This document shows positions 34,395-45,085 of a DNA stretch of 64,000 nt, one piece after another. Every line of letters starts with the position of its first letter. Position 1 is the first letter of the stretch. Below the pieces are notes generated by a model that saw nothing but the letters and a program-made list of their open reading frames with translations, searched no databases and had not been told where the DNA came from. The DNA lies in contig NZ_JABETO010000005.1 of NCBI RefSeq assembly GCF_013055795.1, positions 214,236 to 278,235 on the forward strand, given 5' to 3'. Origin of the DNA: Streptomyces sp. I05A-00742. GTDB lineage: Bacteria > Actinomycetota > Actinomycetes > Streptomycetales > Streptomycetaceae. Made by a program: the position numbers and the translations under genes.

Positions 34395-35297
34395 ATGAGC
34401 CTGATACCAGAGGGGTTTGCCGATCTCACCGCCGCCCGCGAGGGCGACGCCGGCCGTGCCTGGATCACACAACTGCCCGGTATGGTCGAGGAGTTGCTCG
34501 GGAGGTGGCGCTGTGTCCAGGATGGGCCCGCGACCCACGGCCAGGTCGGCCTCGTCGTCCCCGTCCGCCGGGGTGATGGCACTCCCGCCGTGCTGAAGGT
34601 CTCGTTCCCGCACCCGGGCAACGTCCATGAGCCGGACGCCTTCGCCGTCTGGGAGGGCCGGGGCGCCGTCCGCCTGTACGAGCGTGACGACGAGCGGTTC
34701 GCCCTGCTGCTGGAGCGCGCCGGGGACGGTTCGCTCGCGGATACCGAGGACGGTGACGAGGCCATGGCCGTCGCCGGGCGGCTCGCGCGGCGGCTCGCCG
34801 TGCCCGCGCCGGCCGGCCTGCCACGGCTGCGCGAGCGGGCCGGGGAGTGGGAGGAGGAACTGCGCAAGGACGACGTGCGGCTGGGGCACCCGCTGCCTGG
34901 AAGGGTGCTCGACGCGGCGCTCGCCACCGTGCGCGAGCTGGCCCCCGACCAGCCGGACACGCTCGTCCACGGCGATCTGCACGCCGCCAATGTGCTGCGC
35001 GCCGAGCGGGAGCCGTGGCTGGCGATCGACCCCAAGGGGTTCGTCGGCGACCCCGCCTACGACGCGTTCACGATCCTGCGGAGCCGGGCGGCGGACCTGC
35101 TCACCGCGCCCGACCTGGGCGCGGCGCTGCTCCGCCGCCTCGACGTGTTCGCCGGGGCGGCGGAGCTGGACCGCGAACGGACGGTCCGGTGGGCGCAGTT
35201 GCGGTGTGTCCGGGCCGCGTACTGGGGGCGCGACAACGGTGACCCGGAGTGGCTGGTGGGGATGTACGACCACGTCTCAGGGCTACTCACCCGTTGA
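34395..35297 (+). CDS. Aminoglycoside/hydroxyurea phosphotransferase family protein
   Basis: A 300-aa kinase-fold protein of the streptomycin 6-phosphotransferase/hydroxyurea kinase group. It has the nucleotide-binding Lys in TPAVLKVSFP, the catalytic Brenner motif LVHGDLHAANVL and the metal site WLAIDPKGFVGDPAYD. It may phosphorylate an aminoglycoside or a small hydroxyl compound, giving resistance or metabolic salvage. The ATG at 34395 has no ribosome site, but TACTGT (34383-34388) ends 6 nt before it, so a leaderless mRNA is likely. It ends 3 bp before the convergent betaine-binding protein stop. The upstream 250 bp (34145-34394) hold no gene. Confidence 0.87.
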   Translation: MSLIPEGFADLTAAREGDAGRAWITQLPGMVEELLGRWRCVQDGPATHGQVGLVVPVRRGDGTPAVLKVSFPHPGNVHEPDAFAVWEGRGAVRLYERDDERFALLLERAGDGSLADTEDGDEAMAVAGRLARRLAVPAPAGLPRLRERAGEWEEELRKDDVRLGHPLPGRVLDAALATVRELAPDQPDTLVHGDLHAANVLRAEREPWLAIDPKGFVGDPAYDAFTILRSRAADLLTAPDLGAALLRRLDVFAGAAELDRERTVRWAQLRCVRAAYWGRDNGDPEWLVGMYDHVSGLLTR

Positions 35298-35300
35298 CGG

Positions 35301-36272
35301 TTACAGCCACTTCTTCCACACGTCCGGGTGGGCCTTCACCCACTTCGCGGCGGCCTTGTCGGCCGGCAGCTTGTCCTCGGCCATCAGCTGCGCGACCTCG
35401 TTCTGGTCCTGCTTGCTCCAGCGGAACTTCTTCAGGAAGGCCGCCGCGTCCCCGCCCTTGCGGGCGAAGTCGGCGTTGAGGAACTTCTTCAGCCCGGACG
35501 TGGGATAGGCGCAGTTGACGGACTCCGGGTCCTCCTCGCCCTTCGTCCCGCAGGCGTCCGAGTACGGCGGGAGCTTCACCTCCACCATCGGCACCTCGTT
35601 GAACAGCCACTGCGGCTCGTACCAGTACGTCAGGAAGGGCTTCCGGTCCTTGGCGAACTGCTTGATCTGGGTGATCTGAGCGGCCTCGGAACCGGCGAAG
35701 ACGACCTGGTAGTCCAGCTTCAGGTTGTTCACCAGCGCCTTGTCGTGCGTGACGTACGACGGCGAGCCGTCGAGGAGCTGGCCCTTGCCTCGGCTCTCCG
35801 GGGTCCGGAGCTGTGCGGCGTACTTGTTGAGGTTGCGCCAGTCGGTCACGTCGGGGTGGGCGTCGGCGAAGTACTTCGGCACCCACCAGCCGATGTGTCC
35901 GGTGACCCCGAGGTCGCCGCCGTCGGTGACGGTCTTCTTGTCACGGACGTAGCGCTGTTCCTGCTCGGGGTGGCCCCAGTCCTCCATGATGGCGTCCACG
36001 CGGCCCTGGCTGAGCGCGTCCCAGGCGGGGACCTCGTCGACCTGGACGGTGTCGACGCGGTAGCCGAGTTCGTGCTCCAGCAGGTACTGGGCGACGGCCG
36101 CGTTGGCGCGGGCGCCGACCCAGGACTGGACGGAGAGCGTCACGGTCTTCGCGCCTGCCGCGTTGGCGTACGGGGACCCCTGCTTGGTCATGTCGGCCGC
36201 GCCGCAGCCGGTGAGGGCGAGCAGGCCCACGGAGCCGAGGGCCGCCGCGCCGGCGAGCCATTTACCGCGCAT
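35301..36272 (-). CDS. Glycine betaine ABC transporter substrate-binding lipoprotein (OpuAC-type)
   Basis: This captures glycine betaine or related quaternary amines outside the cell. It is 323 aa. The lipobox GLLALTGC (about Cys23) is followed by VTLSVQSWVGARANAAVAQYLLEHELGY, the typical start of the OpuAC fold. Aromatic residues for cation binding include MEDWGHPEQ, GHIGWWVPKYF and TYWYEPQWLF. The ATG at 36272 (AAGGGAG 6 nt upstream) overlaps the permease gene by 11 nt. It is last in the five-gene betaine operon. Confidence 0.94.
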   Translation of the reverse strand: MRGKWLAGAAALGSVGLLALTGCGAADMTKQGSPYANAAGAKTVTLSVQSWVGARANAAVAQYLLEHELGYRVDTVQVDEVPAWDALSQGRVDAIMEDWGHPEQEQRYVRDKKTVTDGGDLGVTGHIGWWVPKYFADAHPDVTDWRNLNKYAAQLRTPESRGKGQLLDGSPSYVTHDKALVNNLKLDYQVVFAGSEAAQITQIKQFAKDRKPFLTYWYEPQWLFNEVPMVEVKLPPYSDACGTKGEEDPESVNCAYPTSGLKKFLNADFARKGGDAAAFLKKFRWSKQDQNEVAQLMAEDKLPADKAAAKWVKAHPDVWKKWL

Positions 36273-38213
36273 CACGCGCTCCCTTCGTCGGCTGGGTGAC
36301 CCGGTCGAGCATCAGTCCCAGGCAGGCGATCGAGGCGCCGGCGACGAGGCCGGTGGCGAGGTCGCCGCGGGCGAGGCCGAAGACCACCTCGTAGCCGAGG
36401 CCGCCCCCGCCGACCAGGGCGCCGATGATGACGACGGAGAGGACGAGCACCACGGCCTGGTTGACGGCGAGCAGCAACTCGGCGCGGGCCAGCGGGAACT
36501 GGACCTGGAGCAGCTGCTGGCGGCCGGTCGCGCCCATGGACGTCGAGGACTCCATGGCGCCCGGGTCGGCCTGCCGCAGCCCCTCGCCCGCGATGCGGAT
36601 GACGGCCGGCAGCGCGTAGACGACGGCCGCCGCGGCGGCGGGTGCCCGGCCCACGCCGAACAGGGCGACGACCGGAATGAGGTAGACGAACTGCGGCATG
36701 GTCTGGCACACGTCCAGCACCGGCCGGAGCAGCCGCTCGGTGCGGCGGCTGCGGGCCACCGCGACGGCGACGGCGAAGCCGATGACGAGCGTCACGGCGA
36801 CGGCGGCGATCACCTGCGAGAGGGTGTCCATGGCGCTGTCCCAGCGGCCCAGCACACCGATCGCGGAGAGCGACAGGACGGCGGTCAGGGCGGTGCGCCA
36901 GGTGCCGATGGCCCAGGCGAGGGCGGAGACCAGCAGGACGGCGCCCCACCAGGGCAGCCCCTGGAGGCCGTCGCGCAGCGGGTCGATCACCCAGCCCGTG
37001 TAGTGGGCCGCCCAGTCGGCGGTGCCGCCGATGCCGGGGATGCCGGAGTAGAGGTGGTCGACCATCCAGTCCTTGGCCCGGTTGACGGGCTCCGCGATCG
37101 CGACGGTCCAGCCGTCCGGCCAGGCGTGCGAGCGGGCCAGGACGAACCCGGCGACGGTCGCCGCGGCGAGCGCCCAGCCGACGGCCGGGTGGCCGCGGCG
37201 GACGGGCGTGCCGTCGGCGCCGCCGGAGGTGGTGCGGTCCAGGACGATCGCCAGCAGCACGATCGGCACGCCGGCCGCCAGCGCGGCACCGACGTCGACG
37301 GTGGAGAGCGCCTGGTAGACCCGGTCGCCGAGGCCGTCCGCGCCGATCACGGAGGCGATGACGGCCATGGAGAGCGCCATCATGATCGTCTGGTTGAGGC
37401 CCAGGAGGAGCTGCTTGCGGGCCATCGGCAGCCGCGCGGTCAGCAGCCGCTGCCGCCCGGTGGCGCCGAGGGATTCCACGGCCTCCAGCACGCCCGGGTC
37501 GGTGGACCGCAGTCCGAGCGCGGTGAGCCGGGCCATCGGCGGGGCCGCGTAGATGACGGTGGCGAGCACCGCGGGGGCCACGCCGATGCCGAAGACGAGG
37601 GCGATCGGCAGCAGGTAGGCGAAGGCGGGCAGGGACTGCATCGTGTCCAGGACGGGCCGCAGGGCGCGGAACGTCCGGTCCGACAGCCCGGCCGCGAGGC
37701 CGAGGAGCGCGCCGACGAGGACGGACGCGGCGACGGCGACGGCCATCAGCGCGAGCGTGCGCATCGTCGGCACCCACATGTCGAGCAGCCCGCAGACGGC
37801 GAACGAGGCCACGGCGGTGACGGCGGCCCGCACACCCGCGGCGCGCCAGGCCACCAGGGCCGCGCCGGCCGTCACTCCGGCCCAGCCGAGGGCCAGCAGG
37901 ACGACGTACACGGCGTGCACGGCGCCGATGATGGCGTTGCTGATGTGGCCGAAGAAGTACAGGAACAGCCAGTGGCTGTCGCGGTTGTCCACGATCCAGT
38001 CGCCGGCCGAGCGCAGCGGCTCGTCGACCGAGACCGTCAGCGCGTCGGGCCAGCCGCCGCTCCCCCACACGGCGTGCGCGAACGGGGCGAGGACCAGCCC
38101 GGCCACGGCCAGGGCCAGGACCTTGCGGGCGGCCGGGCGCCGCAGGAGCGCCCGGAGCCGTGCGGTGTCCGGGGCCCCGGTGAGGGTGGCGGGGGTGGTG
38201 GTGCTGGTGGTGC

Positions 38214-38217
<4 letters not shown>
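36262..38217 (-). CDS. Glycine betaine ABC permease with two fused membrane domains
   Basis: The 651-aa protein contains two copies of the ProW-like permease domain. Each has a periplasmic Trp-rich segment and the EAA-type loop. The N-terminal half has [25 protein letters not shown] and [20 protein letters not shown]. The C-terminal half has [25 protein letters not shown] and [20 protein letters not shown]. Head-to-tail fusion supplies both transmembrane subunits in one chain. The ATG at 38217 overlaps the ATPase stop by 4 nt and the gene runs into the binding protein, so stoichiometry is set by coupling. Confidence 0.93.
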
Positions 38218-39379
<1,162 letters not shown>

Positions 39380-39383
<4 letters not shown>

Positions 39384-40942
39384 TGGCCGTCACCCCTCTC
39401 GGTCGGTTCGGACACAAGCAGTTCCGCGCACTTCTCCCCCACCATCAGCACTCCGATCATCGGGTTGACGGCCGTCATCGTCGGGAAGACCGAGGCGTCG
39501 GCGATCCGCACCCGCTCCAGACCGCGGACGCGCAGCTCGGGGTCGACGACGGCGAGGTCGTCGGTCGCGGCGCCCATACGGCAGGTGCCGGCCGGGTGGT
39601 AGACGGTGTGGGCGACCTTGCGGGCGTACTCGCTGATCTCCTCGTCGGAGGTGACCTCCGGGCCGGGGCAGACCTCGCGCTTCAGCCAGCCGGCCAGCGG
39701 CTCGGTCTTGGCTATCTCCCGGGCGAGGCGGATGCCGTCGACGAGCGTCCGCGCGTCGTAGTCCTCCTCGTCGGTGAAGTACCGGAAGTCCAGGGCGGGC
39801 TTGACCTCGGGGTCCGCGCTGGTGAGGTAGAGCCGGCCGCGGCTGCGGGGCTTGGGGATGTTGGGGGTCATCGACACGCCGTGCGCGGGCTTTTCGTAGC
39901 CCAGGCGCTCGGGGTTGTCGGTGAAGGGGATCTGGTAGAAGTGGAACATCAGGTCGGGCCCGTCGGCGTCCTGGTCCCGGCGGACGAACAGACCCGCGTC
40001 GGAGTCCATCGCCGAGTTCTCGGGGATCGGCCCGTGCGTCTCCCAGACGATCACCGACTCGGGGTGGTCGAGCAGGTTCTCGCCGACGCCCGGCAGGTCG
40101 TGGACGGCGGGGATGCCCAGTGCGTCCAGGTCGGCCTTGGGGCCGATGCCGGAGTGCAGCAGCAGCCGCGGGGTGTCGACGGCACCCGCGCAGAGGATCA
40201 CCTCGCGGCCGGCCTCGACCAGCAGCTCCTGCCCGTCCTTGGTGCGGGCGCGGACGCCGGTCGCCCGGGTGCCGTCCAGCTCCAGCCGGTGCACCCAGGT
40301 CTCCAGCAGGATGCGGAGGTTGGGGCGGTCACCGGCCTCGATGTGCGGGTGCAGGTAGGCGACCGACGCCGAGGAGCGCTTGTTGTTCTCCGGGTGGTAC
40401 GCGAGGTCGAAGAAGCCGGCGCCCTCGTGGAACGGCTGTGCGTTGAAGCTCCCGACGCGCGGCACGCCGGCGGCCTCGGTCGCGGCCTCCACGAAGTCCC
40501 GGGCGATGGAGTTCCGGTCCTTCTCGTCCACCGGGACGATGTTGTTCCGCAGCTTGCCGAAGTACGGGTCCATGGACGCCGCGTCCCAGCCCTCAGCACC
40601 GGCGGCGGCCCACTCGTCCCAGTCGCCGGGCAGCGGCTTGAAGGAGATCAGGGTGTTGTGCGAGGAGCACCCGCCGAGGACCCGCGCCCGGCTGTGCCGG
40701 ATGTGCGAGTTGCCGCGCGGCTGCTCGGTCGTCGGGTAGTCGTAGTCGAGGTCGCCGCCGAGCAGGCCGAGCCAGCGGCGCAGGGTGAGCACGTCGGGGC
40801 GGTCCATGTCGGTGGGGCCGCCCTCGATGACGACGACGCTGGTGCCCGGGTCCTCGACGAGGCGGGAGGCGATGACCGAACCGGCGGTTCCACCGCCGAC
40901 GACGACGTAGTCAGCCGTGATCTTCTCAACTGCGGGGGGCAT
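39380..40942 (-). CDS. Choline dehydrogenase/oxidase (GMC family)
   Basis: An FAD enzyme that oxidises choline to betaine aldehyde (perhaps on to betaine), 520 aa. It has the ADP-binding motif [17 protein letters not shown], the GMC signature 1 region [14 protein letters not shown], signature 2 [17 protein letters not shown], and the C-terminal active-site strands [13 protein letters not shown] and [16 protein letters not shown] (the catalytic His/Asn region). The ATG at 40942 has GAGGAG 9 nt upstream. The longer frame into the aldehyde dehydrogenase is rejected. It works with that upstream dehydrogenase to make glycine betaine, the solute carried by the co-transcribed ABC system. Confidence 0.92.
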
Positions 40943-41037
40943 TCGGGGGTGCTCCTCTTTCCCTGAGGGTTTCGCGGAAGGTGCTTCGCTGTCGCTTGTC
41001 CGTGGGTGACCGTGCGCTTGTCCGTGGATGACCGCGC

Positions 41038-42540
41038 TCAGCCGGCGAACCAGCGCACGGGCGCGGGCGCGAGGTTCTGGTAGATGTGCTTGGCCTCGCG
41101 GTACTCGGCGAGCCCCGAGGGGCCCAGCTCCCGGCCGGTGCCGGACTTGCCGAAACCGCCCCACTCCGCCTGCGGCAGGTAGGGGTGGTAGTCGTTGATC
41201 CAGACCGTGCCGTGCCGCAGCCGCCCGGCCACCCGGCGAGCGCGGCCCGCGTCCCGGGTCCAGACGGCGCCGGCGAGCCCGTACTCCGTGTCGTTGGCGA
41301 GCGCGACGGCCTCGTCCTCGGTGCGGAAGGTCTCGACGGTGAGGATGGGGCCGAAGGTCTCCTCACGGACGACCTTCATCCCGCGGGTGCAGCGGTCGAG
41401 CACGGTCGGCTCGTAGAAGTACCCGGTGGCGGGCCGGACCTCGCTCGGCTCCGGGCGGGCGCCGCCGCAGCGCAGCACCGCCCCCTCGGCGAGCGCCGAC
41501 GCCACGTACGCCTCGGTCTTCTCCAACTGCGCGGCCGACACCAGCGGTCCGCACTCGACGCCCGGCTCGGTGCCCCGGCCCAGCCGGATCCGCTCGGCGC
41601 GGCGGGCGAGTTCGGCGACGAAGCGCTCGCGCACCGACGCCTCGACGATCAGCCGGGAACCGGCCGAGCAGACCTGGCCGCTGTGGATGAACGCCGCGTT
41701 GAGCGCCTGGTCGACGGCCGTGTCGAAGCCCTCGTCGGTGGCGCAGGCGTCGGCGAAGACCACATTGGGGTTCTTGCCGCCGAGTTCGAGCGCGACCTTC
41801 TTCACGGTGGGGGCGGCGGCGCGCATCACGCGGGTGCCGCTGGCCAGGCCGCCGGTGAAGGAGACCAGGTCCACGTCGGGGTGCTCGGACAGCCGGGCGC
41901 CGACCGGGTCGCCCGCGCCGGTGACGATGTTGGCCGCCCCGACGGGCAGCCCGGCCTCCACCAGGAGGCGTATCAGGTGCACGGTCGACAGCGGGGTGAC
42001 CTCGCTGGGCTTGATCACGAAGGTGTTGCCCGCGGCGAGCGCCGGAGCGATCTTCCAACTGGCCTGGAGCAGCGGGTAGTTCCACGGGGTGATCAGCGCA
42101 CAGACGCCGACCGGCTCGTGCACGACCACGCTGTGCACGTCCGGGCTGCCGGCGTCCACGACGCGGCCGCCGCTCTCGTTGACCACCAGGTCGGCGAAGT
42201 AACGGAAGGCGCTGGTGACGTCGTCGACGTCGACGCGGCCCTCCTCCAGGGTCTTCCCGGTGTCGCGGCTCTCGACGAGCGCGATCTCCTCGCGGTCCCG
42301 CTGGAGCAGGTCCGCCACGCGGCGCAGCAGCGCGGCGCGCTCGGCGACGGGCGTACGCGGCCAGGGGCCGTCGTCGAACGCGGCGCGGGCCGCCGCGACG
42401 GCGGCGTCCGTGTCCTCCGTACCCCCTTCGGAGACCACGGCGAGGACCTTGGCGTCGGCAGGGTCGAGCACCTCCCGCTGAGCGCCGGAGGCGGCGGCGC
42501 GCCACCTGCCGTTCACGTGGATGGTCTCGACTGACGACAT
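41038..42540 (-). CDS. Betaine-aldehyde dehydrogenase-type aldehyde dehydrogenase
   Basis: An NAD(P)-dependent aldehyde dehydrogenase of 500 aa that should oxidise betaine aldehyde to glycine betaine. Motifs: TPWNYPLLQASWKIAPALAA and KPSEVTPLS for cofactor binding, the general base Glu in VALELGGKNPNVVFADA, the catalytic Cys in IHSGQVCSAGSRLIV, and EETFGPILTV. The ATG at 42540 has a GAGGAAG site. It is first in the operon. A 95-bp gap to the next gene holds a 20-bp near-perfect direct repeat (40993-41012 and 41015-41034) of unknown meaning. Confidence 0.92.
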   Translation of the reverse strand: MSSVETIHVNGRWRAAASGAQREVLDPADAKVLAVVSEGGTEDTDAAVAAARAAFDDGPWPRTPVAERAALLRRVADLLQRDREEIALVESRDTGKTLEEGRVDVDDVTSAFRYFADLVVNESGGRVVDAGSPDVHSVVVHEPVGVCALITPWNYPLLQASWKIAPALAAGNTFVIKPSEVTPLSTVHLIRLLVEAGLPVGAANIVTGAGDPVGARLSEHPDVDLVSFTGGLASGTRVMRAAAPTVKKVALELGGKNPNVVFADACATDEGFDTAVDQALNAAFIHSGQVCSAGSRLIVEASVRERFVAELARRAERIRLGRGTEPGVECGPLVSAAQLEKTEAYVASALAEGAVLRCGGARPEPSEVRPATGYFYEPTVLDRCTRGMKVVREETFGPILTVETFRTEDEAVALANDTEYGLAGAVWTRDAGRARRVAGRLRHGTVWINDYHPYLPQAEWGGFGKSGTGRELGPSGLAEYREAKHIYQNLAPAPVRWFAG

Positions 42541-42659
42541 GTTCTTCCTCTGCTTCCGGTGTCCATGGTCTTCATGTGGGCGGCCTGAGCACAGGACCCG
42601 GCCGCCAACGGAGCGCGCCTAACCGAAAGCGCGCGATCCATGCCCGCTTTTACGCATTG

Positions 42660-42675
42660 AGTGATCTAAATCACT
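42660..42675. promoter_or_regulatory. Candidate operator upstream of the betaine operon
   Basis: AGTGAT-N4-ATCACT is a perfect inverted repeat in the 175-bp gap between the betaine operon and the divergent GNAT gene. It is unusually A/T-rich for this genome. It could bind a BetI/TetR- or GntR-type repressor, none of which is encoded here. Confidence 0.6.
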
Positions 42676-42715
42676 AGAACCACTGTCGTGTCCGTGTCGC
42701 CGCTAGCCTCGGCCC

Positions 42716-43198
42716 ATGCCGCAGTTCCCGCTGGTCCCGGAAGATTTCGACGTTCCGCTGACCTTCTCCGGCCCGGGGTTCCGCCTGATACCTCTCGGTC
42801 CCGAGCACAATGCGTCCGACCACGCCGCCTGGACATCCAGCATCGATCACATCCGGAACACCCCGGGCTTCCGTGACGGCGCCTGGCCCCCGGCCGCCGG
42901 GATGTCCCTCGACGAGAACCTGAAGGACCTGGTCCGGCACGCGGACCAGTTCCGGGCGCGGGAGGTCTTCACGTACACGGTCCTCGAGGACGCGGGACGC
43001 GGCGAGGACGCGGGGCACGCCGAGGTGATCGGCTGCCTCTACATCCACGCCTCCCGCTCGGGCGACGGCACCGTCCAGGCCACCTCCTGGGTACGGGCCG
43101 ACCGGGCCGCGCTGGACAGGCCGCTGTACGAGGCGGTGTCGGCCTGGCTGACGACGGAGTGGCCGCTGCTGGGCGAGCTCCGGTACGAAGCACGCTGA
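42716..43198 (+). CDS. GNAT-like N-acetyltransferase domain protein
   Basis: A 160-aa protein whose order of strands and helices suits the GNAT fold: FRLIPLGPEHNASDHAAWTSS, the central strand VFTYTVLED, then EVIGCLYIHAS and ATSWVRADRAALDRPLYEAVSAWLT. The acetyl-CoA loop is not canonical, so catalytic activity is not certain. ATG 42716 has no ribosome site, but a TAGCCT -10-like box (42704-42709) ends 6 nt before it, suggesting a leaderless transcript. It is divergent from the betaine operon and may share its operator. Confidence 0.68.
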   Translation: MPQFPLVPEDFDVPLTFSGPGFRLIPLGPEHNASDHAAWTSSIDHIRNTPGFRDGAWPPAAGMSLDENLKDLVRHADQFRAREVFTYTVLEDAGRGEDAGHAEVIGCLYIHASRSGDGTVQATSWVRADRAALDRPLYEAVSAWLTTEWPLLGELRYEAR

Positions 43199-43212
43199 GG
43201 GCCGACGGGCCA

Positions 43213-43229
43213 ACGGTTCGGCGAACCGT
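43213..43229. terminator. Palindrome between convergent genes
   Basis: ACGGTTCG and CGAACCGT flank a single G, so RNA could fold into a 7-bp stem with a 3-nt loop. It lies 14 bp after the GNAT stop and 20 bp before the end of the convergent gene. It could be a weak terminator. Just after it, CCTCAGAAGT is repeated in tandem. Confidence 0.45.
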
Positions 43230-43248
43230 CCTCAGAAGTCCTCAGAAG

Positions 43249-44034
43249 TCAGAAGTCCGGGCGGACCACCAGCCGGGCCAGCGCCTCGGGTGCCGGGCCC
43301 GGGGCGAACTCCCAGCCGGGGAAGCCGCCCCAGGATATGGACGTCCTCAAGTACTCGACGAGCGTGATGCCTTTGCGGCCGATGACGCCGTGGATCTCCG
43401 GGTCGGCGGACGCGTCGGGGAGGACGACGTCGTGGGTGCCGCCGCTGATGTTCGCCTTGTGGTACTCGTCGGGCGCGAGGGAGAAGAGGAATTCGCCGTC
43501 CGGGTCGTCCAGATCGTCCGGGCCATCAGGATCGTCCGGGTCATCCGGGTCATCCGGGTCGTCCGGGTCGTCCAGGTAGGCCTCCCACTCGTACCGCAGG
43601 TGCTCGGCGCCCGCGACGTCCAGCGGGTCGGGGTACGCGGCGCCGGGCGGACCGGACTCGGGCAGGGGACCCTGGTGGTAGTACAGGCCGATCGCCGCGC
43701 AGTCACCGAGGAACGAGACGTCCCCCACGGTCAGGAAGCTCGCCTTGAGCGCGGCGGGCAGGACGCCGATCGCCGCCTCCGTCTCGCGCACGACGGCCGC
43801 CGTGCCCGCGGTGGGCGGCTGGTGCGGCGGAAGGCCGTCCGCCGCCCGGACGAACCCCAGCTCGGGAAGCGCCTCGGCGAGCCGCGTCACATGCCGGGCC
43901 ACCCGCTCCATGGTGGCCGTGGCCACGGCTTCGACATCCTCGCGGAGGCCGCCCGGCACCGGACCCAACCCCCGTACCTCGTTCCAGACCTGCTCGTGCT
44001 CACCCTGCGTGTACCGCCGGAAGTAGGACGTCAT
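43249..44034 (-). CDS. Hypothetical protein with Asp-Pro repeat, 261 aa
   Basis: I do not recognise the family. The first 150 residues are mixed helical (YFRRYTQGEHEQVWNEVRGLG). The middle is a run of DPD triplets (about residues 153-178) encoded by 9-bp tandem repeats, which must be flexible and very acidic. The end (VIGRKGITLVEYLRTSISWGGFPGWEF) looks like a SMI1/KNR4-type or similar small domain, though I cannot confirm this. The ATG at 44034 is plausible. It is divergent from the NmrA-like gene, with two dyads between them. Confidence 0.68.
   Translation of the reverse strand: MTSYFRRYTQGEHEQVWNEVRGLGPVPGGLREDVEAVATATMERVARHVTRLAEALPELGFVRAADGLPPHQPPTAGTAAVVRETEAAIGVLPAALKASFLTVGDVSFLGDCAAIGLYYHQGPLPESGPPGAAYPDPLDVAGAEHLRYEWEAYLDDPDDPDDPDDPDDPDGPDDLDDPDGEFLFSLAPDEYHKANISGGTHDVVLPDASADPEIHGVIGRKGITLVEYLRTSISWGGFPGWEFAPGPAPEALARLVVRPDF
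43496..43576. repeat. 9-bp tandem repeat (DPD codons)
   Basis: The unit is close to TCCGGGTCA/G (plus strand), about nine copies, four central ones nearly perfect. Each unit adds Asp-Asp-Pro in the protein. Slippage would keep frame, so repeat number may differ between strains. Confidence 0.85.
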
Positions 44035-44089
44035 AAACGCAGGTTACGGTCACCCACTGACATCGCCCGGTCCGCCAGGAAAAACAGCA

Positions 44090-44151
44090 GGTCACCTGTC
44101 CGGTGACCGTGCGCCGAGGGGAAGTTGAACGGGAATCAGACCACCCGTTCA
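44090..44151. promoter_or_regulatory. Two candidate operators upstream of the NmrA-like gene
   Basis: Dyad 1: GGTCACC-N5-GGTGACC (44090-44108). Dyad 2: TGAACGGG-N10-CCCGTTCA (44126-44151), ending 15 bp before the ATG at 44167. Both are perfect. Dyad 2 resembles TetR-type sites, and its TTGAAC could overlap a -35. Neither neighbour is a regulator gene. Confidence 0.55.
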
Positions 44152-44166
44152 GCGATTGAACAAATC

Positions 44167-44988
44167 ATGACTCTCGACGCAAGAACCACACTCGTCACCG
44201 GTGGCACCGGCAAAACCGGGCGCCGGGTCGCCGAACGGCTGCGCTCGCGCGGCCTTCCGGTCCGGATCGGATCGCGCTCCGCCACCCCCGCCTTCGACTG
44301 GGAGAACCCGGAGACCTGGGTCCCCGCGCTCGCCGGCGTGCGCGCCGTCTACGTCACGTACTACCCCGACCTCGGCTTCCCCGGCGCCGCCGGGACCATC
44401 GGCGCCTTCGCCCGCACGGCCGTGGAACAGGGCGCCCGGCGCCTGGTCCTGCTCTCCGCGCGCGGCGACGAGGGCGCGCGGGTCACCGAGCGCGCCCTCC
44501 AGGAGTCGGGAGCCGACTGGACGGTCGTCCGGGCCGCCTGGTTCGACCAGAACTTCAGCGAGGACTTCTTCCTCGAACCCGTCCTGTCCGGCCAACTCCT
44601 CCTGCCCACCGGCGACTCCGCCGAGCCCTTCGTCGACGCCGACGACATCGCCGACGTCGTCGTCACCACCCTCACGGACGACGGGCACACCGGGCACACC
44701 TACGAACTCACCGGCCCCCGCCTGCTCACCTTCCACGACGTGGCCACCGAACTCTCCCGCGCCACCGGCCGCGACATCGGCTACGTCCCCGTATCCATGG
44801 ACCGGTTCCGCGCCTCCCTTGCCGGGAACGGCCTCCCCGACGAGTTCGCCGACCTCTTCGGCCTCATCACCGACGGACGCAACGCCCACCTCTCGGACGA
44901 CGTGCGGCGGGTACTGGGGCGCGCTCCCCGCGACTTCGCGGACTACGCCCGGGAGACGGCGGCGTCGGGGGTCTGGGCGACCGCCTGA
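44167..44988 (+). CDS. NmrA-like NAD(P)-binding atypical SDR protein
   Basis: A 273-aa Rossmann protein with TTLVTGGTGKTGRRVAERL (the GxxGxxG nucleotide loop), then RLVLLSARGDEGARVTERAL, GADWTVVRAAWFDQNF and PFVDADDIADVVVTTLTD. These are typical of the NmrA/HSCARG group, which senses the NADP(H) ratio or acts on small substrates. There is no Ser-Tyr-Lys catalytic triad. ATG 44167 is chosen over the longer frame to 44125, because the extra residues lie in the dyad region. Codon use is very GC-rich. Confidence 0.87.
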   Translation: MTLDARTTLVTGGTGKTGRRVAERLRSRGLPVRIGSRSATPAFDWENPETWVPALAGVRAVYVTYYPDLGFPGAAGTIGAFARTAVEQGARRLVLLSARGDEGARVTERALQESGADWTVVRAAWFDQNFSEDFFLEPVLSGQLLLPTGDSAEPFVDADDIADVVVTTLTDDGHTGHTYELTGPRLLTFHDVATELSRATGRDIGYVPVSMDRFRASLAGNGLPDEFADLFGLITDGRNAHLSDDVRRVLGRAPRDFADYARETAASGVWATA

Positions 44989-45085
44989 CGGGACGGGCGG
45001 CCTGAGGCGCCGGGGGCGCCTGGGAGCCGGCCACGTACCCGGCGCTCCGCAAGCCATCAGGCGATCATTTACCTGACGCGGTCCA

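Noticed and set aside
43496..43576. CRISPR-like short repeats
   Set aside because: The 9-bp units are contiguous without spacers and are codons of a protein repeat.
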